DNA from: Beijerinckiaceae bacterium
GTDB taxonomy: Bacteria > Pseudomonadota > Alphaproteobacteria > Rhizobiales > Beijerinckiaceae
NCBI GenBank assembly: GCA_027531565.1
Contig: JAPZSB010000006.1
Span: 5,001 to 69,000 of the forward strand
Direction: 5' to 3'
DNA length: 64,000 nucleotides
The position numbers and the translations under genes are program-made. Positions 19,250 to 28,195 of the stretch are shown here, piece after piece; positions within the stretch are counted from its first letter, which is position 1, and the number at the start of each line of letters is the position of its first letter. The notes under the pieces were generated by a model. That model made no database searches. It saw only the letters and a list, made by a program, of their open reading frames with translations, and was not told the DNA's origin.

Positions 19250-19271
19250 GATAGTTCATATATAAACTATC
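19250..19271. promoter_or_regulatory. AT-rich palindrome upstream of etfB (candidate operator)
   Basis: GATAGTT and AACTATC flank CATATATA, giving a 22-bp palindrome with one mismatched pair. It stands out in GC-rich surroundings and sits between the candidate promoter and etfB, 64 bases before the start codon. Confidence 0.5.
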
Positions 19272-19335
19272 TACGATCAGGTCGGTTCCCGCTTCCTTCG
19301 GGAACCTTCGAGAGGAAACAGACAGGACGAGCGCC

Positions 19336-20085
19336 ATGAAGATTCTGGTCCCCGTGAAGCGGGTGGTCGACTACAACGTGAAGATCCGGGTGAAGCCGGA
19401 TGGGTCGGGCGTCGAACTGGCCAATGTGAAGATGTCGATGAACCCCTTCGACGAGATCGCGGTGGAAGAGGCGCTGCGCATCAAGGAAGCCGGAAAGGCG
19501 ACCGAGGTTGTGGTGGTGTCGATCGGCCCGGCCCAGGCGCAGGAGACGATCCGCACCGGCCTCGCCATGGGCGCCGATCGCGGCATCCTGGTGAAGACCG
19601 ACGCGACGGTCGAGCCGCTCGCCGTGGCGAAGCTCCTCAAGGCGGTGATCGCCAGCGAGGCGCCGGGCCTGGTGATTCTCGGCAAGCAGGCGATCGATGA
19701 TGACATGAACGCCACCGGCCAGATGCTGGCGGCCCTGCTCGGCTGGGGCCAGGGCACCTTCGCCTTCAAGGTCGCGGTCGACGGGGACAGCGTCGCCGTC
19801 ACGCGCGAGATCGATGGCGGCCTGCAGACGGTGTCGCTGGCCCTGCCGGCGATCATCACCACCGATCTCCGCCTCAACGAGCCGCGCTATGCCTCGCTGC
19901 CGAACATCATGAAGGCGAAGAAGAAGCCGCTCGACGAAACCACGCCGGAAGCCCTCGGCGTCGATGTCAGCCCCCGCCTCGAGGTGCTGAAGACCACCGA
20001 ACCGCCGACCCGCAAGGCCGGGGTGAAGGTGGGCTCGGTGGCCGAGCTGGTGCAGAAACTCAAGACCGAAGCCGGAGTGATCTGA
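19336..20085 (+). CDS. etfB: Electron transfer flavoprotein beta subunit
   Basis: Binds AMP and pairs with EtfA to carry electrons from acyl-CoA dehydrogenases to ETF:quinone oxidoreductase. It starts [20 protein letters not shown], has [16 protein letters not shown], the AMP-site region [12 protein letters not shown] and the ETF-beta signature-type segment [32 protein letters not shown] (split across several strands). 249 residues. etfA follows after one base. Confidence 0.97.
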   Translation: MKILVPVKRVVDYNVKIRVKPDGSGVELANVKMSMNPFDEIAVEEALRIKEAGKATEVVVVSIGPAQAQETIRTGLAMGADRGILVKTDATVEPLAVAKLLKAVIASEAPGLVILGKQAIDDDMNATGQMLAALLGWGQGTFAFKVAVDGDSVAVTREIDGGLQTVSLALPAIITTDLRLNEPRYASLPNIMKAKKKPLDETTPEALGVDVSPRLEVLKTTEPPTRKAGVKVGSVAELVQKLKTEAGVI

Positions 20086-20086
20086 C

Positions 20087-21016
20087 ATGGCGATCCTCGT
20101 TCTCGCGGAACATTCGAACGCGGCCCTCAACGAGGCGACCGCGAAGGCCGTCACCGCTGCGGCGGCGATGGGCGGCGATGTGCATGTGCTGGTGGCCGGC
20201 AACGGCGCGAAGCCGGCGGCGGAAGCCGCGGCGAAGCTTGCCGGCGTCGGCAAGGTCCTGCTGGCCGAGGGCGATTCGCTCGCCCATGCCCTGCCCGAAA
20301 CCGTGGCGGACCTGCTGGTCAGCCTCGCGCCCGGCTATGACGGCATCGTCGCCCCGGCCACGGCCAACGGCAAGAACATCCTGCCCCGCGCCGCAGCCCT
20401 GCTGGATGTGCAGGTGATCTCCGGCGTGACCCGGGTTGTCTCGGCGGACACGTTCGAGCGGCCGATCTATGCCGGCAACGCGATCCAGACCGTGAAGTCC
20501 CGGGATGCGAAGAAGCTGGTCTCGATCATGACCGCCAGCTTCGCGGCGGCCGGCGCCGGCGGCGCTGCCGCGATCGAGAGCGTGGCCGCGCCCGGTGCTT
20601 CGGCCAAGGCGCGATTCGTCTCGGAGGAAGTGGCGAAATCGGACCGGCCGGAACTCGCCTCGGCGAAGATCATCGTCTCGGGCGGCCGCGCCCTTGGCTC
20701 GTCGGAGAAGTTCCGCGAGGTGATCGAGCCGCTGGCGGACAAGCTCGGCGCGGCGATCGGCGCCTCCCGCGCGGCGGTCGATGCCGGCTATGCCCCGAAT
20801 GACTGGCAGGTCGGGCAGACCGGCAAGGTCGTGGCGCCGGCGCTCTATATCGCCTGCGGCATTTCCGGCGCGATCCAGCATCTGGCGGGGATGAAGGACT
20901 CGAAGGTCATCGTCGCCATCAACAAGGATGCCGAGGCGCCGATCTTCCAGGTCGCGGATTACGGCCTCGTGGCGGATCTGTTCGAGGCCGTGCCGGAACT
21001 CGGGAAGTCGCTCTGA
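20087..21016 (+). CDS. etfA: Electron transfer flavoprotein alpha subunit
   Basis: FAD-binding subunit of ETF, 309 residues. The C-terminal FAD domain carries [53 protein letters not shown] and [22 protein letters not shown]. It is separated from etfB by a single base, so translation is probably coupled. ETF would serve the acyl-CoA dehydrogenase encoded at 58464-59603 among others. Confidence 0.97.
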   Translation: MAILVLAEHSNAALNEATAKAVTAAAAMGGDVHVLVAGNGAKPAAEAAAKLAGVGKVLLAEGDSLAHALPETVADLLVSLAPGYDGIVAPATANGKNILPRAAALLDVQVISGVTRVVSADTFERPIYAGNAIQTVKSRDAKKLVSIMTASFAAAGAGGAAAIESVAAPGASAKARFVSEEVAKSDRPELASAKIIVSGGRALGSSEKFREVIEPLADKLGAAIGASRAAVDAGYAPNDWQVGQTGKVVAPALYIACGISGAIQHLAGMKDSKVIVAINKDAEAPIFQVADYGLVADLFEAVPELGKSL

Positions 21017-21133
21017 GCGGCGTCTCGTCCCGTTTCGACTGGGACAAATTCGACGAAATGGCATTCCGGCGCTTGAGCCGGAATGCGCGCCGTCCTACCC
21101 TTGCTTCCGTTGCGTCGAGGGAAAAACAGGGCC

Positions 21134-22015
21134 ATGCAAGGCGGAATTCGGAAAGTGGGCGTCATCGGCGCCGGGCAGATGGGCAGCGGCATTGCCCATG
21201 TGGTGGCGCTCGCCGGTCTGGATGTCGTGATCAACGATGTCAGCGAGGAGCGCGTGCAATCCGGCCTCGCGACGATCAACGGCAATCTCTCCCGCCAGGT
21301 CCAGAAGGGCAGCGTCACCGACGAGGCCCGCCATGCCGCCCTTGCCCGGATCAGCGGCTCGCCCGACATGGCCGCCCTCTCCCAGTGCGATCTCGTGATC
21401 GAGGCCGCGACGGAGAACGAGGAGGTCAAGCGCAAGATCTTCCAGACGGTCACGCGCACGCTGAAGCCCGAGGCCCTGCTGGCCACGAACACCTCTTCGA
21501 TCTCGATCACGCGGCTCGGCGCCGCGACGGACCGGCCGGAGCAGTTCATCGGCATCCATTTCATGAATCCCGTGCCGGTGATGCAGCTGGTCGAGATCAT
21601 CCGCGGCATCGCCACGGACGACAACACCTTCAATCTCAGCCGCGATTTCGTGCAATCCCTCGGCAAGACCGTGACGATGAGCGAGGATTTCCCCGCCTTC
21701 ATCGTCAACCGCATCCTGCTGCCGATGATCAACGAGGCGATCTACACGCTTTATGAGGGTGTCGGCACGGTCGAGGCCATCGACACCGCGATGAAGCTCG
21801 GCGCCAATCACCCGATGGGCCCGCTGCAACTGGCGGATTTCATCGGCCTCGATACCTGCCTCTCGATCATGCAGGTGCTGCATGACGGCCTCGCCGACAG
21901 CAAGTATCGCCCCTGCCCGCTTTTGGTGAAATATGTCGAGGCCGGCTGGCTCGGCCGCAAGACCAAGCGCGGCTTCTACGATTATCGCGGCGAGAAGCCT
22001 GTTCCGACGAGGTAA
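21134..22015 (+). CDS. hbd: 3-hydroxybutyryl-CoA dehydrogenase
   Basis: NAD(P)-dependent 3-hydroxyacyl-CoA dehydrogenase of short-chain fatty acid or polyhydroxybutyrate metabolism. The Rossmann motif is [37 protein letters not shown] and the catalytic-His region [17 protein letters not shown] follow; the end [11 protein letters not shown] is typical. 293 residues from ATG 21134. It completes the etfB-etfA-hbd set. Its last codons supply the GAGG used as ribosome site by the foreign gene that follows. Confidence 0.96.
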   Translation: MQGGIRKVGVIGAGQMGSGIAHVVALAGLDVVINDVSEERVQSGLATINGNLSRQVQKGSVTDEARHAALARISGSPDMAALSQCDLVIEAATENEEVKRKIFQTVTRTLKPEALLATNTSSISITRLGAATDRPEQFIGIHFMNPVPVMQLVEIIRGIATDDNTFNLSRDFVQSLGKTVTMSEDFPAFIVNRILLPMINEAIYTLYEGVGTVEAIDTAMKLGANHPMGPLQLADFIGLDTCLSIMQVLHDGLADSKYRPCPLLVKYVEAGWLGRKTKRGFYDYRGEKPVPTR

Positions 22016-22018
22016 CTC

Positions 22019-23023
22019 ATGTCAAGCGCAGCCGTTGAAAACTGTCGCCAATCGGTTGAGCGCATCCAACTATTCGACGTTCTAGCGCTTGTGAGAAAAG
22101 AAGATCTTGGTCAACTTTCCTTCGCAAATGCCGTTGATCCAGCAAAAAGAATTGTCGATTTTTTTAAAATTATTCCTGTTGATCATCTAAATGAACTCCC
22201 TGATAGCCAAGCTGACGAGCTTAGACGTCACGCCGATCATGTCTTTAGTGTATTTGACTCAATTTTAAATTTTTCAGCGCTCCACAATTCTGCTAGCGAT
22301 CGAGATAGTCTGATTGAGGCACTTAAGAATAGCTATGATCCAATTTTTAATAGCTTATTCCATCTTGTTTCATTCTTGACAAGCCGCCAAAAAGATTTCG
22401 CATCGCTAGAAAGAGATGCGCGTGCAGCGGCCCAAGCAGCAAAAGACGTGGCAGAAGCTCTAAAACTCGATCTGCAAAAATCTAAAGAGACCGCCGACCA
22501 AATATTGAGCGACATTAGGACGACGGCATCAGAACAAGGCGTGTCACAAAAGGCGATCTACTTTAAATCAGAAGCGATCACACACGCACAAGAAGCCAAC
22601 AAGTGGAAAAATATAACGATTGGCCTTTCCTGTTTAATGGCTGGTTTTGCCACACTAAGCTTCTTCCTACATAAAATTCCGATTTTATCGCCCAACAATG
22701 TCTTCGAGACAACGCAGATTATTTTCGGAAAAGTTCTTATAGCAGCCAGCATCGGGTACATGCTTGCATTATCCGCAAAGAATTTTTTGTCGCATAAACA
22801 CAATGAAGTTGTAAATAAGCACAGACAGAATGCACTATTGACGTTTAACGCGCTCGTAGATGCCACAAAAGACGATGGCAAGAGAGATGTAATCCTACAG
22901 AATGCTGCCTCGTGTATTTTTATGCCGCAGGAAACAGGCTATGCTAAAGGTGGCTCGTCAAACGACACTGGCACCGTAAAGCTCATAGAAATTGCGCCCA
23001 AGGTTTCCAGCACCGGGTCATAA
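22019..23023 (+). CDS. AT-rich foreign gene, two-helix membrane protein of unknown function
   Basis: 334 residues, not assignable to a named family. The N-terminal two thirds are soluble and helical, including an Ala/Lys-rich coiled coil (RDARAAAQAAKDVAEALKLD near residues 132-151). Two hydrophobic helices follow (about 199-217, ITIGLSCLMAGFATLSFFL; and about 236-255, KVLIAASIGYMLALSAKNFL), then a short soluble tail. Codon use and base composition are clearly AT-richer than in both neighbours, a sign of recent transfer. The ATG lies three bases after the hbd stop, using GAGG in hbd as ribosome site. Direct repeats GTAACTC flank the gene exactly. A membrane effector of a defence system is one guess, unsupported by homology I can name. 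Confidence 0.8.
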   Translation: MSSAAVENCRQSVERIQLFDVLALVRKEDLGQLSFANAVDPAKRIVDFFKIIPVDHLNELPDSQADELRRHADHVFSVFDSILNFSALHNSASDRDSLIEALKNSYDPIFNSLFHLVSFLTSRQKDFASLERDARAAAQAAKDVAEALKLDLQKSKETADQILSDIRTTASEQGVSQKAIYFKSEAITHAQEANKWKNITIGLSCLMAGFATLSFFLHKIPILSPNNVFETTQIIFGKVLIAASIGYMLALSAKNFLSHKHNEVVNKHRQNALLTFNALVDATKDDGKRDVILQNAASCIFMPQETGYAKGGSSNDTGTVKLIEIAPKVSSTGS

Positions 23024-23484
23024 AGTAACTCCCAGACCTTGACCCAGATCAACGACAGCGCCGCCCGCCCGCGGCATTGTCTTCCTGCATCGTGGAGGAA
23101 CGGGATGGCCCCGGCCCCTGGCGCAACACCCGGCTGACGCCCCCTCGCCAGCCGGCAGGTTCCCGGACCGCGTGTCCCCGAACCCGGCGCCATCGGACGG
23201 ACCACCCCGTTCCCCCTCCCCTGACTTGGTTTCCTCGTGAACCGGCGCCGGCGTCTTTCGCCGGCGTTTTGTTGTTGGCCCCCCGACGCATGGGGTCGCA
23301 AGCAGGATCAACCTGGCGATTCCCGCCTGCGACGGGGCTCCCCCTTCACAGGGCTGTCACATCGGCCCTACACTAAGAGCCGGAAATGACGGGCGGCGAT
23401 TCGTCCCCGCCCGAACAGGAAGAGAGACCGCGTAGCCGAACATCTGCGTAAACCACGACCTGCGTATCGAACTGGGGGCCTTGC
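23024..23484. other. 461-bp intergenic region with hairpins
   Basis: No convincing gene: the open frames on both strands have biased, Arg/Pro-rich composition and no ribosome sites. Around 23100-23170 a hairpin CCGGCTG/CAGCCGG is nested near GGAAC and GTTCC arms, and a strong terminator-like hairpin follows at 23246. An unrecognised small RNA is possible. Confidence 0.4.
23246..23273 (+). terminator. Rho-independent terminator
   Basis: Perfect 8-bp stem CGCCGGCG (23246-23253 and 23259-23266), loop TCTTT, then TTTTGTTGTT. It would end transcription coming from the etf-hbd direction or of a small RNA in this gap. Confidence 0.75.
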
Positions 23485-24054
23485 GTGACGATCCATGTCC
23501 ACCCTCCCGTCTCTCCGGAAGCCTGCCCGGCGCTTGTGCTGAACGCCGATTACCGGCCGCTTTCCTACTACCCGCTCTCGCTCTGGTCCTGGCAGGATAC
23601 GATCAAGGCGGTCTTTCTCGACCGGGTGAACATCGTCTCCGAATATGACCGCGCGGTCTGCTCGCCTTCGTTCTCGATGCGGCTGCCCAGCGTCGTCTCG
23701 CTGAAAACCTATGTGAAGCCGTCGCGGGTCCCGGCCTTCACCCGGTTCAACGTGTTCCTGCGTGACCGTTTCACCTGCCAGTATTGCGGCACGCGCGAGG
23801 AGCTGACCTTCGACCACGTCATCCCGCGCTCGAAAGGTGGCCTGACCACCTGGGAGAATGTCGTGGCGGCCTGCTCGCCCTGCAACCTCCGCAAGGGCGA
23901 CCGGCTTCCGCATGATGTGGAGATGCTGCCCTTCCAGAAGCCCTATGCGCCCAGCGTGCAGGACCTGCATCAGAACGGCCGGCTCTTCCCGCCGAACTAC
24001 CTGCATGACAGCTGGATGGACTATCTCTACTGGGATACCGAGCTGGAGCCCTGA
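23485..24054 (+). CDS. HNH endonuclease domain protein
   Basis: 189 residues with a complete HNH site: FTCQYCGTREELTFDHVIPRSKGG followed by TTWENVVAACSPCNLRKGD, so both CxxC zinc pairs and the His-Asn-His set are present. The start is GTG. The N-terminal part (ACPALVLNADYRPLSYYPLSLWSWQD) is characteristic of a chromosomal HNH family widespread in alphaproteobacteria, more housekeeping than mobile. It ends right beside the dsbB stop, convergent. Confidence 0.9.
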   Translation: MTIHVHPPVSPEACPALVLNADYRPLSYYPLSLWSWQDTIKAVFLDRVNIVSEYDRAVCSPSFSMRLPSVVSLKTYVKPSRVPAFTRFNVFLRDRFTCQYCGTREELTFDHVIPRSKGGLTTWENVVAACSPCNLRKGDRLPHDVEMLPFQKPYAPSVQDLHQNGRLFPPNYLHDSWMDYLYWDTELEP

Positions 24055-24555
24055 TCAGCCCCGGCGGAAAAGCTGCGCCGCACGGCCGAACAGCCCGGCG
24101 ATGATCAGCGATGCCACGGCATTCCACCCCGCGAAGGACAGGCCGAGCACGCGCATCGGCGCCTCGTCGCACAGGACCACGCGGGCTTTCTGCAGCGATT
24201 TCTGGAAATCCTGGAAGCTTGGCGCCGTGAGTTCGACCCGCCCGCCGCAGCCCGCCGGCCCGGCCCAGAGCTTCCATTCCACGCCTGCGTGATAGAGGCC
24301 CAGCCCGGCCGAGACGAGAAAGACGAGGGCAAGCCCCAGCGCCAGCCAGCCGGTCACGCGCGGCGCCCGGCCCCCCGCCACGAGGGCCAGCGCCACCAGG
24401 GCCGGCAGGGCCGCGACGTAATACGGGATGCGCTGCCAGAGGCAGAGCATGCAGGGCACATAGCCGAGGCCAAGCTCCGAGAACCAGGCGCCACCGATCG
24501 CCGCGCCGGCCAGCGCGATCCCGGCAAGGAGGAAGGAAACGGGGCGGTCAAGCAT
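24055..24555 (-). CDS. dsbB: Disulfide bond formation protein B
   Basis: Inner-membrane quinone reductase that reoxidises DsbA. About 166 residues with four hydrophobic helices. The first redox pair is CMLC (in YVPCMLCLWQRIPYY, including the Arg used in quinone binding), the second pair is one Cys in GPAGCGG and one in VVLCDEAP. Start MLDRPVSF was chosen; upstream codons belong to a palindromic repeat. dsbA is not in the window. Confidence 0.9.
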   Translation of the reverse strand: MLDRPVSFLLAGIALAGAAIGGAWFSELGLGYVPCMLCLWQRIPYYVAALPALVALALVAGGRAPRVTGWLALGLALVFLVSAGLGLYHAGVEWKLWAGPAGCGGRVELTAPSFQDFQKSLQKARVVLCDEAPMRVLGLSFAGWNAVASLIIAGLFGRAAQLFRRG

Positions 24556-24570
24556 CGGCACCAGCCTTAA

Positions 24571-24671
24571 GCATTTTCCGATCAGGTGGATACCGGTTGA
24601 TCGCAGAAAATGCGTCAACAACAGGAAACCGGAGCGCACCACCTGATTCAGTCAGGTCGAGTTCCGCTCTA
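24571..24671. repeat. Rhizobiales-type intergenic palindromic element
   Basis: GCATTTTC (24571-24578) pairs with GAAAATGC (24606-24613), with GTGGATACCGG inside. A second palindrome ACCTGA/TCAGGT follows near 24640-24656, ending GTTCCGCTCT. It fills the gap between dsbB and the DedA-family gene. A degenerate relative (GCATTT...AAATGC) may lie near 25290-25335. Confidence 0.6.
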
Positions 24672-25250
24672 GAAGAAGAATTTCGCTGCGGCAAAACCGC
24701 CGATGATCGCCACCACGGTGACGATGCCGACCAGCGTGAGATTCGCCTCGATAAACCGGCGGATCGGCCCGCCGAACCGGTTCATGACCCCGGCGACAAG
24801 GAAGAAGCGCGCCCCGCGGGTGATCGCGGAGAGCAGCACGAACATCAGGAAATCATAGCCCGCCAGCCCGCTGGCAATGGTGATCAGCTTGAACGGGATC
24901 GGCGTGAAGCCCTTGATCAGGATGATCCAGTGCCCGTGCTGCTGGTAGAGCGCGCGGAACGCCTCCATCTTGTCGCCATAGCCGTAGAGCCGGATCAGCC
25001 ATGCGCCGAGCGTGTCATAGAGCAGCGCCCCGATCAGGTAGCCGGCGATGCCGCCCAGCACCGAGGCAATCGTGCAGATCGCGGCGTAATGCCAGGCGCG
25101 GTCGGGCCGCGCCATCGTCATCGGCACCAGCATCACATCCGGCGGCACCGGGAAGAACGAGCTTTCCGCGAAGGAGACGGCCGCCAGCGCCTGCGGCGCG
25201 CGCCGGGAATTGGCGAGCCCGATCGTCCAGTCATAAAGCTGCTTGAACAT
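24669..25250 (-). CDS. YqaA-like DedA/SNARE-associated (VTT) membrane protein
   Basis: 193-residue inner-membrane protein of the DedA/VTT superfamily. It shows AESSFFPVPPDVMLVPM, the reentrant-helix acidic/proline motif, GGIAGYLIGALL, and the second half-motif KGFTPIPFKLITIASGLAGY. Relatives act in lipid scrambling and membrane homeostasis; the YqaA branch is uncharacterised. Met at 25250 is preferred over 25265 because AGGATC lies 7 bases before it. Confidence 0.87.
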   Translation of the reverse strand: MFKQLYDWTIGLANSRRAPQALAAVSFAESSFFPVPPDVMLVPMTMARPDRAWHYAAICTIASVLGGIAGYLIGALLYDTLGAWLIRLYGYGDKMEAFRALYQQHGHWIILIKGFTPIPFKLITIASGLAGYDFLMFVLLSAITRGARFFLVAGVMNRFGGPIRRFIEANLTLVGIVTVVAIIGGFAAAKFFF

Positions 25251-25366
25251 GCCAGATCCTGCCACCCGCCTTGCGCTGCCGCTTCATAGAGCATTTCCGG
25301 TGCCGGAGCCTATCGGCCCGGACAGGAAAAATGCCGTCAGGGTGAAGATCCCGCGTCGAGAGCCCT

Positions 25367-26350
25367 TCAGGGCACCAGCACGAGATCGAGATAGGCCGCA
25401 CCCTTTTCCGGCTGCTTGAGCAGGGCAGCATAGGCGGCATCGACCGCCGCAAGGTCCATGCGCTCGCCCGGGCGCACGGTCTCGATCCGGCCGCAGCGCG
25501 CCAGCACTTCCCGCAGGCGCGGATAGCCGGCCACGCGGTCGAGCCCGTAGGGCCAGAACTCGATCACCATCGGCACATGATGGGCCAGCAGGCTTTCGGC
25601 CCGGCTCAGCACCTGGCCCTCATGGCCCTGCGTGTCGATCCAGACCAGCCCGATCGAGCCCGGATCCACCCCCTGCTCGGCCAGGATGTCGTCGAAGGTC
25701 CGCGCCGGCACCTGGACATGCTGGCGTCCGGATTCCCGGAAATGCTCCTCGCCGGGCTGGCTGCCCCGGACGCGGTGATCGCCGAGATTGTCATCGGCCA
25801 GCTCCAGCGTGATCTCGCCGTTGAAATCGGTCACCGCGGCCATGACATTGCGGCACCGCGCATCGAAGCCGTTGAGGATCTGGTTGACCCGCAGCAGCCG
25901 GAAATTCCGGGGCTCCGGCTCGATGCAGAGGGCGTGGCCGAAGCCATTCCTGAGCGCGAACAGCGAATGCGTCCCGATATTGGCGCCGATATCGACGAAC
26001 CATGGTGTTGCGGCAGGATCCACCCCGAGGCGCCGCACGACCTCGCCGACATGATGCTCCTCGAAATGGCCATTCCAGCGGACCTGCATCCCGATCGCGT
26101 CATCATGCGTATGCGTGACGAAGCAATGCGGCGGCTCGCCGGTCAGCTGCATCGAACCGGCCGTCCATTCGCGCACGCGGTGGCGGTATTCCGCCGAACC
26201 GAGCAACGCATTGAGCAACCCGCCGACGGTCCTCGACGATTCACGATGCGAGCGGATGGCCTCGGTGCTCTCCGGTGCCCGACGCAGGATCGCCTGATAC
26301 AGGGCTTCGACATCCGCATCCTCGAGGGGCTTGTTCAGGAGATCGCTCAT
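25367..26350 (-). CDS. FkbM family methyltransferase
   Basis: About 327 residues. The SAM-binding core starts WFVDIGANIGTHSLFALRNGF, followed by CIEPEPRNFRLLRVNQILNGF and WIDTQGHEGQVL, as in FkbM-type O-methyltransferases that often modify polysaccharides or glycolipids. An N-terminal helical segment (residues 1-80) precedes it. The start (MSDLLNKP) is uncertain because no clear ribosome site is seen. It lies directly upstream of the tRNA-Leu that carries the island. Confidence 0.85.
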   Translation of the reverse strand: MSDLLNKPLEDADVEALYQAILRRAPESTEAIRSHRESSRTVGGLLNALLGSAEYRHRVREWTAGSMQLTGEPPHCFVTHTHDDAIGMQVRWNGHFEEHHVGEVVRRLGVDPAATPWFVDIGANIGTHSLFALRNGFGHALCIEPEPRNFRLLRVNQILNGFDARCRNVMAAVTDFNGEITLELADDNLGDHRVRGSQPGEEHFRESGRQHVQVPARTFDDILAEQGVDPGSIGLVWIDTQGHEGQVLSRAESLLAHHVPMVIEFWPYGLDRVAGYPRLREVLARCGRIETVRPGERMDLAAVDAAYAALLKQPEKGAAYLDLVLVP

Positions 26351-26548
26351 GGGGGACATCGCCGGGGCGCAGGGCTGGATGGAAAGCCGGGAGCAGGCCC
26401 GCACGCCCGGCAACCGGGAGCCGGCCGCTGCCGGAGGGCGGCGCGGCCATCCGGGCTCCGGCGTGATCGCCCCCGGGCGCGGTTATCGACCGAATTGACC
26501 AGCCGGTCAAACGCATGATACGCGGAGCACGCATTCGGCCCGGCCGAT

Positions 26549-26633
26549 GCCCCTGTGGCGGAACTGGTAGACGCGTCCGACTCAAAATCGGATTCCGCAA
26601 GGAGTGCTGGTTCGATTCCGGCCAGGGGCACCA
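26549..26633 (+). tRNA. tRNA-Leu (anticodon CAA)
   Basis: 85-nt class II tRNA with a long variable arm. Acceptor GCCCCTG pairs with CAGGGGC, anticodon stem TCCGA/TCGGA encloses loop CTCAAAA, T-arm loop is TTCGATT, and CCA is encoded. The 3' end from 26611 is duplicated at 55830, marking integration of the island; the tRNA is left intact by the insertion. Confidence 0.95.
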
Positions 26634-26634
26634 A
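26611..26634. repeat. attL (tRNA-Leu 3' end, 24 bp)
   Basis: Starts TTCGATTCCGG and ends GGGGCACCAA, covering the T-loop to the CCA end plus one base. Identical to 55830-55853; the flanking bases differ on both sides. Confidence 0.92.
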
Positions 26635-26668
26635 CTCACGGTCCAAATTCATCCAGCCATGTCCGTGA

Positions 26669-26923
26669 ATGTCTGAAATATCGACGAAATTCCGAGATTT
26701 TACGCACCTCGTTGACCAACTCGACCGCCTTATGGCACGCAAGCCCAAGAGCGATGATCCGGATTTTCCCCTGAACGCGATGGGCATGCGCTGGAGCAGC
26801 TACGAGAAGCACCTCGCCAAACTCGACCGCCTGCATATCGGGATGGACGTTGCCATCCTCCAGCGGTTCGGAATATCACCCGATGCCATCCTCAAAAACG
26901 CAGGAAATTTTGATATGGCATAG
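26669..26923 (+). CDS. Small hypothetical protein
   Basis: Open frame for up to 84 residues directly behind the left attachment site; contains PDFPLNAMGMRWSSYEKHLAKLDRL. No ribosome site precedes ATG 26669; Met at 26732 (MARKPKSDD) would also fit. No family is recognised. It may be a fragment or chance frame. Confidence 0.35.
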   Translation: MSEISTKFRDFTHLVDQLDRLMARKPKSDDPDFPLNAMGMRWSSYEKHLAKLDRLHIGMDVAILQRFGISPDAILKNAGNFDMA

Positions 26924-27027
26924 GGCCAGGAGCGAGTTGAAGGTTCGCCAGATCTTGAGGGAATTGCGTTCGACACTGAATCAAGCATCATATCGCGCAG
27001 CTCAATAATTTACTGCTCGGAGGCGAA

Positions 27028-27678
27028 TTGGAGAAAGCGCCGAAACTTCAATTCATCGCCGAGAGGGCCGATGCCGAGCTTAGGGCATTAGACCATCTAT
27101 TTTTGATCAGAGTGCATTTGGATTCGATCGCGAAAGCAGTTTTTGACACCTCGACAAACAAGGTATCTGGCCCATGGTTAGTGCTTGCCGTGCGGCAGGC
27201 TCAGCTTAACATCCGGTTCGTTGTCGAAGAGCTAATGCTGCTCAGTGTCTCAGCACTTCAACAAGCAGGAGAAACGGTCAGCAGCAGCATCCGGACGGAA
27301 TATAGGGCGGGAAAGATTGCAAAAAAGCTCGCGGAAATAAATCCAAATTTCTTTCCAATTGCGATATCGCTTATCAAATCCGAAGATCCCACTGTATCAG
27401 GTCAATTTGTGAGACGCGAAGGCCAACACCTTACCGTCGCGCACGCTGTCGATTATTGGAACAAGTCAGGGGACCTTCTCCACGCAAATCACCGCACACT
27501 TTCTGAAGCGAAGATCGTAGCCTCCATCCGACAAGCGCAAGAATTTCTTCATTTGACCATAGGCTTGCTAAGCATGTTCGAGGTGGATGTATCGGGCAAG
27601 GGAATGTGGATTGGTGGCTACCTTAACTTTGGCGAGGATCGCGCGCCTGAGCTGTTCTACGCACCTACGGTTAGATAG
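27028..27678 (+). CDS. Hypothetical protein, mainly helical
   Basis: 216 residues from a TTG with CGGAGG four bases upstream, the strongest ribosome site in this part of the island. Composition is AT-rich. The protein appears alpha-helical with long amphipathic stretches (AVRQAQLNIRFVVEELMLLSVSALQQAG) and ends GMWIGGYLNFGEDRAPELFYAPTVR. No membrane segment and no known motif are visible. It lies between the tRNA and the truncated integrase, where it seems to have displaced the integrase 5' part. Confidence 0.65.
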   Translation: MEKAPKLQFIAERADAELRALDHLFLIRVHLDSIAKAVFDTSTNKVSGPWLVLAVRQAQLNIRFVVEELMLLSVSALQQAGETVSSSIRTEYRAGKIAKKLAEINPNFFPIAISLIKSEDPTVSGQFVRREGQHLTVAHAVDYWNKSGDLLHANHRTLSEAKIVASIRQAQEFLHLTIGLLSMFEVDVSGKGMWIGGYLNFGEDRAPELFYAPTVR

Positions 27679-27687
27679 CCGCGGGCT

Positions 27688-28164
27688 TTGATTTTTGCTC
27701 GTGGTCACGGACAAAACGTATTTCCGGCATCTCCTGTAGTTGATCAAACAAATTTGCCCGCAGCATGGATAAGGCTCAGCAGCCGCAGGCATCATGCCTG
27801 GCGATCAGAGAAAAAAGACCAAGCCATCCTCGCCGAATTCCGAGCCATCACCGGCCAGGGCAAGTACCTCTTCCCCGGCAACCGCTCGGTGCTCCAGCCG
27901 ATTTCAGACAACACGCTCAACGCCGCCCTCCGCCGCCTCGGCTATGCCAAGGAGGAGATGAGCGCGCATGGCTTCCGCGCCACGGCCTCGACCCTGCTCA
28001 ACGAGAGCGGGAAATTCTCCCCCGACGCCATCGAACGCGCCCTCGCCCATCAGGACAGCAACGAGATCCGCCGCGCCTATAATCGTGGTGCATATTGGGC
28101 CGAGCGCGTTGAAATGGCACAATGGTGGGCCGATCATCTCGACGGGCTGAAGAAGGGCGGGTGA
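27688..28164 (+). pseudogene. Truncated P4-type integrase (C-terminal part)
   Basis: From about base 27826 the frame reads as the catalytic C-terminus of a P4-like tyrosine integrase: YLFPGNRS, ISDNTLNAALRRLGY, the HxxR box AHGFRATASTLLNE, the second His in LAHQDSNEIRRAYNRGAYW and the Tyr nucleophile in RRAYNRG, then WADHLDGL. The N-terminal arm-binding and core-binding domains and the first catalytic Arg are missing. Upstream sequence is unrelated. It was most likely the enzyme that targeted tRNA-Leu and is now inactive. Confidence 0.85.
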
Positions 28165-28195
28165 GTTCGCCCCGCCCGGAACCGGAGCAGGCAGG

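Noticed and set aside
23018-23311. Minus-strand frames in the gap before the HNH gene
   Set aside because: Arg/Gly-rich composition, no ribosome site, and they cross the terminator hairpin.
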